NCBI RefSeq assembly: GCF_050789285.1
Contig: NZ_JBOUVX010000001.1
Span: 868,001 to 932,000 of the forward strand
Direction: 5' to 3'
Length of the DNA stretch: 64,000 bases
Source of the DNA: CAVPWP01 sp050789285
GTDB lineage: Bacteria; Pseudomonadota; Alphaproteobacteria; Rhodobacterales; Rhodobacteraceae
Below the pieces are notes generated by a model. The model ran no database searches, was not told where the DNA came from, and saw only the letters and a program-made list of their open reading frames with translations. Position 1 is the stretch's first letter; each line of letters opens with the position of its first letter. This document shows, one piece after another, positions 46,979 through 54,641 of the stretch. The translations under genes and the position numbers were made by a program.

Positions 46979-47971
46979 ATGTTCAAAGCGCTGATCGTCG
47001 AGAAGGAGGGGGACGGCCCTGCGGTCGCGCGTGTGGCCGAGCTGGCCGAGGATCGGCTGCCGTCGGGGAACGTCACGGTCGCGGTCGAGTATTCGACCCT
47101 GAACTACAAGGACGGCCTTTGCCTTTCGGCCGCGGGCGGCGGGCTTGTGCGCACCTATCCCCATGTGCCGGGGATCGACTTCGCCGGCACGGTCGAGGCC
47201 AGCGAGGACGCGCGGTACGCCCCCGGCGACAGGGTCGTGCTGACCGGCTGGCGCGTGGGCGAGGTGCACTGGGGCGGTTACGCGCAGAAGGCGCGGGTCA
47301 AGGCCGACTGGCTGGTGCCGTTGCCTGATGGCCTCTCGACGCGACAGGCGATGGCGGTCGGCACGGCGGGCCTGACGGCGATGCTGGCGGTGATGGCGCT
47401 TGAGGATCACGGCCTCACGCCCGACAAGGGCGACGTGCTGGTGACCGGGGCCGCGGGCGGCGTCGGCTCGGTCGCGACGGCGCTTCTGGCGCATCTGGGC
47501 TATGCGGTGGCAGCCGTGACCGGCCGGCCCGAGACCGAAGTCTACCTGCGTGACCTTGGCGCGGACCGGATCGTGCCCCGGGCCGACCTGGCCGAGACGG
47601 TGAAACGCCCGCTCGAGTCCGAGACCTGGGCCGGCTGCGTCGACGCGGTGGGCGGCGCGATGCTGGCGCGTGTTCTGGGTCAGATGCGCTATGGCGCCTC
47701 GGTCGCGGTTGTTGGCCTGGCAGGGGGCGCGGCGCTGCCCACATCGGTGATCCCGTTCATCCTGCGTGGCGTGAACCTTCTGGGCATCGACAGCGTGATG
47801 CAGCCCTACGACAACCGCCTGCGCGCCTGGGACCGAATCGCCCGCGACCTGCCGATGGACAAGCTCGAGGCGATGATCCGTCCGGCCGCGCTGGCCGACC
47901 TGCCGGCGCTTGGCGCCGCCATCCTGAAGGGCGAGGTGCAGGGCCGCGTGGTCGTGGACGTCAACGCATGA
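46979..47971 (+). CDS. acuI: Acryloyl-CoA reductase (AcuI-type)
   Basis: 330 residues. Medium-chain reductase without zinc: Tyr-Ser-Thr-Leu-Asn-Tyr-Lys-Asp-Gly near residue 42, Pro-Gly-Ile-Asp-Phe-Ala-Gly-Thr, Thr-Gly-Ala-Ala-Gly-Gly-Val-Gly (NADPH) and Gly-Leu-Ala-Gly-Gly. It reduces acryloyl-CoA to propionyl-CoA with NADPH in DMSP and acrylate breakdown and in 3-hydroxypropionate use. The 210-base upstream gap has an AT-rich block (46769-46815) with the dyad CGGTT/AACCG nearby, likely its control region. Confidence 0.88.
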   Translation: MFKALIVEKEGDGPAVARVAELAEDRLPSGNVTVAVEYSTLNYKDGLCLSAAGGGLVRTYPHVPGIDFAGTVEASEDARYAPGDRVVLTGWRVGEVHWGGYAQKARVKADWLVPLPDGLSTRQAMAVGTAGLTAMLAVMALEDHGLTPDKGDVLVTGAAGGVGSVATALLAHLGYAVAAVTGRPETEVYLRDLGADRIVPRADLAETVKRPLESETWAGCVDAVGGAMLARVLGQMRYGASVAVVGLAGGAALPTSVIPFILRGVNLLGIDSVMQPYDNRLRAWDRIARDLPMDKLEAMIRPAALADLPALGAAILKGEVQGRVVVDVNA

Positions 47972-49194
47972 GGCCACTCGACACGGACTTCGTGCGTGCC
48001 CAGTTCCCCGGTTTCGAGACGCCCGACCTGAAGGGAAAGGTGTTCCTCGAGAACGCCGGCGGCTCGTTGCCCTGCCGGCAGGTGATCGACCGGCTGACGC
48101 GCTTCTACCGCGAACGCAAGGTGCAGCCCTATGCGCTTTATGACGCGTCGCGGAAGGGTGGGGACGAGATGGACGAGGCGCGCACGCGCCTGGCCGCGAT
48201 GCTGGGCGTCGAGACCGACGAGGTCAGCTTCGGCCCCTCGACCACCCAGAACACCTATGTTCTGGCGCAGGCCTTCCGCCGCCATCTGGCGCCCGGCGAC
48301 GCGATCGTGGTCACGAACCAGGACCACGAGGCCAACACCGGCCCCTGGCGGCGTCTGGCGGACGACGGCATCGAGGTGCGCGAATGGCGGCTCGACCCCG
48401 AGACCGGGCATCTCGACCCCGCCGCGCTTGACTCGCTGCTTGACGACGGGGTGCGGCTGGTCTGCTTCCCGCATTGCTCGAACGTGGTGGCCGAGATCAA
48501 CGACGTCGCGGCGATCACTGAGCGGGTGCATGCCGCGGGCGCGGTGGTCTGCGTGGATGGCGTCAGTTATGCGCCGCACGGTTTTCCCGACGTGGGCGCG
48601 CTTCAGGCCGACATCTATCTGTTCTCGGCATACAAGACCTATGGGCCGCACCAGGGCATCATGGTGATCCGCCGCGGCCTGGGCGAACGCCTGCCGAACC
48701 AGGGCCACTATTTCAACGCCGGAACCCTGTACAAGCGCTTCACGCCGGCCGGGCCGGACCACGCGCAGGTCGCGGCCTGCGCCGGCATGGCCGACTACGT
48801 GGATGCGCTTTACGCCCACCACGTCGGTGGCGAGGCCGCGCCGCGGGACCGGGCGGCGGCGGTGCACGACCTGATGCGCGCCCAAGAAGTTCGGCTTCTT
48901 CAGCCGCTTCTCGATCACCTTGCGGCCAGGAATTCGGCCCGGCTTCTGGGACCGACCAGCGCCGACCGGCGGGCGCCGACGGTGGCGGTGGCCCTGAACC
49001 GCCCCGCGCGGGGCGCGGCGGCGGATCTTGTCGCACGCGGGATGCTCTGTGATGGGGGCGATTTCTACGCGGTGCGCGCGCTTCAGGCGCAGGGCGTCGA
49101 CCCGGACCAGGGCGTGCTGCGCATGAGTTTCGTGCATTACACCACCCAGGCCGAGGTTGACCGCCTGATCGACGCGCTAGATCAGGTTCTGTAG
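47968..49194 (+). CDS. Class V aminotransferase (cysteine desulfurase-like)
   Basis: 408 residues. His-Cys-Ser-Asn-Val-Val-Ala, Val-Asp-Gly-Val-Ser-Tyr-Ala-Pro-His and the PLP lysine in Ser-Ala-Tyr-Lys-Thr-Tyr-Gly-Pro-His are fold type I class V features. The gene overlaps acuI by ATGA. It may be a kynureninase- or NifS-like enzyme; the substrate is not clear. No flanking Fe-S genes. Confidence 0.85.
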   Translation: MRPLDTDFVRAQFPGFETPDLKGKVFLENAGGSLPCRQVIDRLTRFYRERKVQPYALYDASRKGGDEMDEARTRLAAMLGVETDEVSFGPSTTQNTYVLAQAFRRHLAPGDAIVVTNQDHEANTGPWRRLADDGIEVREWRLDPETGHLDPAALDSLLDDGVRLVCFPHCSNVVAEINDVAAITERVHAAGAVVCVDGVSYAPHGFPDVGALQADIYLFSAYKTYGPHQGIMVIRRGLGERLPNQGHYFNAGTLYKRFTPAGPDHAQVAACAGMADYVDALYAHHVGGEAAPRDRAAAVHDLMRAQEVRLLQPLLDHLAARNSARLLGPTSADRRAPTVAVALNRPARGAAADLVARGMLCDGGDFYAVRALQAQGVDPDQGVLRMSFVHYTTQAEVDRLIDALDQVL

Positions 49195-49236
49195 CTGACG
49201 CAACAAAGGCCCGGACCGCGGGCGCTTCCGGGTGGC

Positions 49237-50658
49237 ATGTCCGACAACGCTCCGATCCTGTGGTGGGTCCGCCGGGACCTTCGTCTTTCCGACAACCCCG
49301 CGCTGACGGCGGCGGCGGCGTCCGGCCGCCCGGTCATTCCCGTCTTCCTTCTGGACGAGGTGGCCGAGACCCACGGCGCCTGCCCGAAATGGCGGCTTGG
49401 CCTGGGGGCCGAGGCGCTGGCCGCGGCGCTGGCGGCGCAGGGCTCGCGCCTGATCTTCCGGAGGGGGCCGGCCCTTGCCACGCTCAGCGCGCTTGTGGCC
49501 GAGACCGGTGCTGCCGCGGTGCACTGGTCGCGCGCCTACGATCCCCATGCGGTCCGGCGCGACACCGAGGTCAAGGCGGGCCTCAAGGCCCTCGGGATCG
49601 CCGCCGAAAGCCACGTCGGACATGTTCTTTTCGAGCCCTGGACGGTGGCGACGGGGCAGGGTGGGCCCTACCGCGTCTACACGCCCTTCTGGCGCGCGGT
49701 GAAGGACCGCGAGGTGCCGGCCCCTTTGCCCGCGCCGGGCGTCCTTGCCGCGCCTCAGGCATGGCCGGCCAGCGACGACCCCGCGGACTGGCGGCTTGAC
49801 CGGGCGATGGATCGGGGGGCGGTGGTCGTGCGCCCCCATCTTGCGATCGGGGAAGCCGCGGCACAGACCCGTCTGGCGTCGTTCGTCGCCGACCGGATCG
49901 CGGACTATGCCACGGCGCGCGACCTCGTGGCCCGGAACGGCACCTCGCTTCTGTCCGAGAACCTGACCTATGGCGAGATCTCGCCGCGCCAGTGCTGGCA
50001 CGCGGGCCTGCGCGCGCTGCACGAGGGACGGGCCGGGGCCGAGGTTTTCCTGAAGGAACTGGTGTGGCGCGAGTTCTCGTACCACCTTGCGTTCCACACC
50101 CCGCACATCGTCGAGGACAACTGGCGGCGCGAGTGGGATGCCTTCCCCTGGAAGACGGATCCCGACCGCCCCGACGTGCGTGCCTGGCAGCGTGGACGCA
50201 CGGGGATCGAGTTCGTGGACGCGGCCATGCGCGAGATGTACGTCACCGGGCGGATGCACAACCGCGCCCGGATGATCGTTGCAAGTTATCTGACCAAGCA
50301 TCTGATGACGCACTGGAAAATCGGCCTCGACTGGTTCGCCGACTGCCTGGCCGACTGGGATCCGGCCGCCAACGCGATGGGCTGGCAATGGTCGGCCGGC
50401 TCGGGGCCGGACGCCACGCCCTATTTCCGCGTCTTCAATCCGGTAAGCCAGTTGCAGAAGTTCGACCCGACCCGCGCCTATGTCGACCGCTGGATCGCGG
50501 AAGGCCGTCGTGATCCGTCGCCCGAGGCACTGTCGTATTACGATGCGATCCCCCGGTCCTGGGGGCTTTCGCCACGCGATGCCTATCCCGGCCCTGTCGT
50601 GACGCCGGAAGCCGGGCGGCAAAGGGCGCTGGAAGCCTATGGGCAGCGGGGGTTCTGA
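49237..50658 (+). CDS. phr: Deoxyribodipyrimidine photolyase
   Basis: 473 residues. Trp-Trp-Val-Arg-Arg-Asp-Leu-Arg-Leu-Ser-Asp-Asn-Pro-Ala-Leu opens the class I photolyase domain. The FAD part has Glu-Leu-Val-Trp-Arg-Glu-Phe, Trp-x-x-Gly-x-Thr-Gly-Ile-Glu/Asp-Phe-Val-Asp-Ala and Met-His-Asn-Arg-Ala-Arg-Met. Repairs pyrimidine dimers with blue light. It follows the aminotransferase gene by 42 bases. Confidence 0.95.
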   Translation: MSDNAPILWWVRRDLRLSDNPALTAAAASGRPVIPVFLLDEVAETHGACPKWRLGLGAEALAAALAAQGSRLIFRRGPALATLSALVAETGAAAVHWSRAYDPHAVRRDTEVKAGLKALGIAAESHVGHVLFEPWTVATGQGGPYRVYTPFWRAVKDREVPAPLPAPGVLAAPQAWPASDDPADWRLDRAMDRGAVVVRPHLAIGEAAAQTRLASFVADRIADYATARDLVARNGTSLLSENLTYGEISPRQCWHAGLRALHEGRAGAEVFLKELVWREFSYHLAFHTPHIVEDNWRREWDAFPWKTDPDRPDVRAWQRGRTGIEFVDAAMREMYVTGRMHNRARMIVASYLTKHLMTHWKIGLDWFADCLADWDPAANAMGWQWSAGSGPDATPYFRVFNPVSQLQKFDPTRAYVDRWIAEGRRDPSPEALSYYDAIPRSWGLSPRDAYPGPVVTPEAGRQRALEAYGQRGF

Positions 50659-50773
50659 GACCGGCACAGTCAGGGCGTGGGTTTGCCGCAACGTCAGCGG
50701 GAATCCGCGCAAAACCAGTTGCTTGAGCCAAAGCGCCTGGACTAGCGTTCAGAACGACGGACGGGGAGAGGGA

Positions 50774-51982
50774 ATGAAGGTTCTCACAACGACAGAAGGG
50801 CAGGCCAATCTGCCCCGCTATTTCTCGCAGGTCTTCGACATCGCGCGCCGGCTCAAGCGCGGTCGGCTGGACATTCACCTGCCCGACGGACGGACCTTCC
50901 GCGTCGAGGGGGCCGAAGCCGGCCCGGTGGCCGACGTGACCGTGACGAACCCCGACGTCTTCGCCCGCATGCTGCGCGAGGGCGACCTTGGCTTCTGCGA
51001 CGCCTATCTGGACGGCTGGTGGACGACGCCGGACCTGATCGGGCTGATGGACCTGCTGCACGACGGCGGCACCGTCAACTACGCCTTTCCGGGCCAGCGC
51101 CTTTTTCGGGCCTACGAACGGATGCGGTTCTGGCTTCAGTCGAACTCGAAGCGGCAGGCGAAGAAGAACATCTCGTATCACTACGATCTGGGCAATGCGT
51201 TCTACGGCCTCTGGCTGGACGACACGATGACCTATTCCTCGGCGCTGTTCACCTCGGGGCAGGAAAGCCTCGAGGCGGCGCAGACCGCCAAGTACGCGCG
51301 GATGGTCGACGAGATCGGCGCCCAGCCCGGCGACCACGTTCTCGAGATCGGTTGTGGCTGGGGCGGCTTCGCGGAATACGCCGCGAAAGAGCGCGGGCTG
51401 CGCGTGACCGGGCTGACCATCTCGCGCGAGCAGCTGAAGTTCGCGCAGGAGCGTATTGAAAAGGCGGGACTTTCAGATCGGGTCGAGTTCCGCCTTCAGG
51501 ACTACCGCGACGAGACCGGCACCTATGACGGCATCGCCTCGATCGAGATGTTCGAGGCCGTGGGCGAACGTTACTGGCCCACCTACTTCGCCACTCTGCG
51601 CGACCGGCTGAAGCCCGGCAAGAAGGCGGCGCTTCAGATCATCACCGTCCACGACCGCCGGTGGCACGCCTACCGCCGAAGCGTGGACTTCATCCAGAAA
51701 TACATCTTCCCCGGGGGCATGCTGCCCGCGCCCAGCGTCCTGCGCGCCGAGGTCGAGAAATCCGGCCTGACCATAGCGCGGTCCTTCGAGTTTGGCGAAA
51801 GCTACAGCCAGACCCTGCGCCGCTGGCACGAGGCCTTCAACGATCGCTGGGACGAAGTCGCGCGTCTGGGCTTCGACGACCGGTTCCGCCGGATGTGGAA
51901 CTTCTACCTTGCGTCTTGCGCCGCAGCCTTCCGCAGCGGTAACTGTGACGTGACCCAGATCACAGTGACAAGGCCGGGCTGA
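50774..51982 (+). CDS. cfa: Cyclopropane-fatty-acyl-phospholipid synthase
   Basis: 402 residues. SAM motif Val-Leu-Glu-Ile-Gly-Cys-Gly-Trp-Gly-Gly-Phe-Ala-Glu, His-Tyr-Asp-Leu-Gly-Asn before it and the C-terminal Phe-Pro-Gly-Gly-Met-Leu-Pro are family markers. Methylates unsaturated lipid chains. The start at 50774 has GGGGAGAGGG 4 bases upstream; the long frame from 50639 is noise. Head of a run leading into trgA. Confidence 0.93.
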   Translation: MKVLTTTEGQANLPRYFSQVFDIARRLKRGRLDIHLPDGRTFRVEGAEAGPVADVTVTNPDVFARMLREGDLGFCDAYLDGWWTTPDLIGLMDLLHDGGTVNYAFPGQRLFRAYERMRFWLQSNSKRQAKKNISYHYDLGNAFYGLWLDDTMTYSSALFTSGQESLEAAQTAKYARMVDEIGAQPGDHVLEIGCGWGGFAEYAAKERGLRVTGLTISREQLKFAQERIEKAGLSDRVEFRLQDYRDETGTYDGIASIEMFEAVGERYWPTYFATLRDRLKPGKKAALQIITVHDRRWHAYRRSVDFIQKYIFPGGMLPAPSVLRAEVEKSGLTIARSFEFGESYSQTLRRWHEAFNDRWDEVARLGFDDRFRRMWNFYLASCAAAFRSGNCDVTQITVTRPG

Positions 51983-51985
51983 GCC

Positions 51986-52426
51986 ATGCCGACTGCTGCG
52001 AAACTCATCGGTGCCATCGTCTTCGCGGCCCTTGCCTGGTTCGTGTCGGACCTGATCAAACCGCTTCTGCCGGAGGGCTCGCAAGTCGGGCTCATGTCCC
52101 CGGTCAACGCCTTCTTCGGCCTGATAATGGGCTGGCGGATCATGGGGCGCGGCGCCGGCAACGGCTATGTCTCGTCCTGGGGATACGGGCTGACGACGCT
52201 AGCGGCGATCGTGTTCTGGTGCCTGCTTCTGTGGTCGGGCTACGAGATGACGCGCCGCGCGATGCGGCTTTACTACGACGGCCCGATGGAAGCGCTGCAG
52301 GAGATGGCGGTGCTGATGGCCGAATATGCCCGTATCGCGATCGACCCGCAGGTGATCGGCGCGGCCGTCATCGGCGCGCTTCTGGGGGCGATGCTGACGG
52401 AGTTCTTCTCCAAGCGCTGGGCATGA
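51986..52426 (+). CDS. trgA: TrgA-family membrane protein
   Basis: 146 residues with three hydrophobic segments (about 6-25, 38-55 and 66-90) and a late one near 125-140. It heads a trgA-trgB-cysK order, known from Rhodobacter sphaeroides as a tellurite-resistance locus. Its stop overlaps trgB (ATGA). Identification rests on gene order and size together with my recall of the family. Confidence 0.85.
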   Translation: MPTAAKLIGAIVFAALAWFVSDLIKPLLPEGSQVGLMSPVNAFFGLIMGWRIMGRGAGNGYVSSWGYGLTTLAAIVFWCLLLWSGYEMTRRAMRLYYDGPMEALQEMAVLMAEYARIAIDPQVIGAAVIGALLGAMLTEFFSKRWA

Positions 52427-53550
52427 ACGCTTCGCAGACCCTGTTTCTTTATGGCACGCTGCGGCACCTTCCCCTTCTGACGATCGTGGCGGGCCGGCCG
52501 GTCGATCCGCGCCCGGCGCGTCTGCCCGGGCACGCGGTCTTCACCGTCGACGGGGCCGACTACCCGATCATCCGCTCGGCGCCGGGCGAGGTGGCCGAGG
52601 GGCTGATCCTGACCTGCGACGACGAGATGCGTGCCAGGCTTGATTTCTACGAGGCAGGCTTCGGATACGAACTGCGCGAGGTCACGGCCGAGACGGACGC
52701 CGGCCCCGAACGGGTCTTTGTCTATTTCGCCGTGAGCGACGGCATGCGGCCCGGACCGCGCTGGTCGCTTGCGGCCTGGGCGCGGGACTGGTCGCCCCTT
52801 GCGCTGATCGCGGCGCACGAGTCGATGGACCGCTTCGGCGATTGGGACGCGGCCGGCCTTGCCCGCCGCTGGCCGCCGATGCGGGCGCGGGCCTGGTCGC
52901 GGCTTCTGGCCGCCAATCCCGCGCCGGCCACCCTGCGCACCGACCCCGCGCCCGGCGCGGTCGAGGTGCGCGGGGTCACACGCCGCCACACCGGATTCTT
53001 CGCGCTTGACGAGCTCGAGCTTGACCATGCCACCTTCGCCGGCGGGCGCAGCGGTCCGATCCGGCGCGAGGCCTTCGTCGGGATGGATGCCGCCCTTGTC
53101 CTGCCCTACGATCCGGCGACCGACCGGGTGCTGGTGGTCGAGCAGGTGCGCACCGGGCCGATCCGGCGCGGCGACCCTCGGCCCTGGACGCTGGAGCCCG
53201 TGGCGGGGCTGGTCGACGCGGGCGAGGCGCCCGAGGACACCGCACGACGCGAGGCGATGGAAGAGGCGGGGCTTGTCTTCCGCCATCTCGAGCCGGTGCT
53301 GAAAGGCTATCCCTCGCCCGGGGCGACCACAGAATTCTACCACTGCTTCGTGGGGCTGTGCGCGCTGGACGACAGCCATGCGGGTGGCCCCGGCGGCCTT
53401 GGCCACGAGGCCGAGGACATCCGTGCCCATGTCCTGGACCGCGCGCGGGCGATGGATCTGGTGTCAACGGGCGAGGTCAACGTGATCCCGCTTGCCATGC
53501 TGCTTCTGTGGGTCGGCGCGAACCGGCACAGGCTTGCCGCGCTTCCTTGA
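52423..53550 (+). CDS. trgB: TrgB: GGCT-like domain fused to NUDIX hydrolase
   Basis: 375 residues. The N-terminal domain has Leu-Tyr-Gly-Thr-Leu-Arg-His (gamma-glutamyl-cyclotransferase-like). The C-terminal NUDIX domain has the box Gly-x5-Glu-x7-Arg-Glu-Ala-Met-Glu-Glu-Ala-Gly-Leu. The pair resembles the R. sphaeroides TrgB, linked there to tellurite tolerance. Likely hydrolyses a nucleoside diphosphate derivative; the substrate is unknown. Confidence 0.88.
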   Translation: MNASQTLFLYGTLRHLPLLTIVAGRPVDPRPARLPGHAVFTVDGADYPIIRSAPGEVAEGLILTCDDEMRARLDFYEAGFGYELREVTAETDAGPERVFVYFAVSDGMRPGPRWSLAAWARDWSPLALIAAHESMDRFGDWDAAGLARRWPPMRARAWSRLLAANPAPATLRTDPAPGAVEVRGVTRRHTGFFALDELELDHATFAGGRSGPIRREAFVGMDAALVLPYDPATDRVLVVEQVRTGPIRRGDPRPWTLEPVAGLVDAGEAPEDTARREAMEEAGLVFRHLEPVLKGYPSPGATTEFYHCFVGLCALDDSHAGGPGGLGHEAEDIRAHVLDRARAMDLVSTGEVNVIPLAMLLLWVGANRHRLAALP

Positions 53551-53609
53551 GTTTGCCCGCCCCCGGCCCTAGACAGGCAGGGGAAGGCCGAACGACGAAG
53601 GGAACCCCG

Positions 53610-54641
53610 ATGACGATCCGCGCTGATCTTGCCGATGCCGTGGGAAACACCCCGCTGATCCGCCTTCGCGGACCCTCCGAGGCGACGGGCTGCGAGATCC
53701 TTGGCAAGGCCGAGTTCCTGAACCCCGGGCAGTCGGTCAAGGATCGCGCCGCGCTGTACATCATCCGCGACGCCATCGCGCGCGGCGACCTCAGGCCCGG
53801 TGGCACCATCGTCGAGGGCACGGCCGGAAACACCGGCATCGGGCTTGCGCTGGTGGGGGCGTCGATGGGCTTTCGCACCGTGATCGTGATCCCGGAAACG
53901 CAGAGCCAGGAAAAGAAGGACATGTTGCGGCTTGCGGGCGCCGAACTCGTGCAGGTGCCGGCGGTGCCCTACAAGAACCCCAACAACTACGTCCGCTATT
54001 CCGAGCGTCTGGCCGCGCGCCTGGCCGAGACCGAGCCCTACGGCGCGATCTGGGCCAACCAGTTCGACAACGTCGCGAACCGCCAGGCCCATATCGAGAC
54101 GACGGGGCCGGAAGTCTGGTCGCAGACCGGCGGGACGGTCGATGGCTTCATCTGCGCGGTGGGCACGGGCGGCACGCTGGCGGGCGTGGGCATGGCGCTT
54201 CAGCCGAAGGGCGTGAAGATCGGACTGGCCGATCCCGAGGGGTCGGCCATCCACGACTTCTACACCACGGGCGAGTTCAAGGCCGAGGGCACCTCGATCA
54301 CCGAAGGCATCGGGCAGGGGCGCGAGACCGCGAACCTGCGGGGCTTCCGGCCCGATCTGAGCTACAAGATCCCCGATGCCGAGGCGCTGCCCATCGTCTT
54401 CGAGCTGCTGGCGGACGAGGGTCTGTGCCTCGGGGGGTCGTCGGGCATCAACGTGGCCGGCGCGATCCGCATGGCGCGCGATCTGGGGCCCGGCCACACC
54501 ATCGTGACGATCCTGTGCGACTACGGCACGCGCTATCAGTCGAAGCTCTTCAATCCCGCCTTCCTGCGCGAGAAGGGGCTGCCGGTCCCGTCCTGGCTTG
54601 ACGGGGCAGGGCGGATCCTGCCCGAGGTCTACGAGGGCTGA
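53610..54641 (+). CDS. cysK: Cysteine synthase A
   Basis: 343 residues. Gly-Asn-Thr-Pro-Leu-Ile, Ser-Val-Lys-Asp-Arg (PLP lysine), Thr-Ala-Gly-Asn-Thr-Gly-Ile and Gly-Thr-Gly-Gly-Thr-Leu are the family signatures. Makes cysteine from O-acetylserine and sulfide. It follows trgB by 59 bases, consistent with the trg locus. Slightly longer than E. coli CysK owing to its C-terminal part. Confidence 0.95.
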   Translation: MTIRADLADAVGNTPLIRLRGPSEATGCEILGKAEFLNPGQSVKDRAALYIIRDAIARGDLRPGGTIVEGTAGNTGIGLALVGASMGFRTVIVIPETQSQEKKDMLRLAGAELVQVPAVPYKNPNNYVRYSERLAARLAETEPYGAIWANQFDNVANRQAHIETTGPEVWSQTGGTVDGFICAVGTGGTLAGVGMALQPKGVKIGLADPEGSAIHDFYTTGEFKAEGTSITEGIGQGRETANLRGFRPDLSYKIPDAEALPIVFELLADEGLCLGGSSGINVAGAIRMARDLGPGHTIVTILCDYGTRYQSKLFNPAFLREKGLPVPSWLDGAGRILPEVYEG

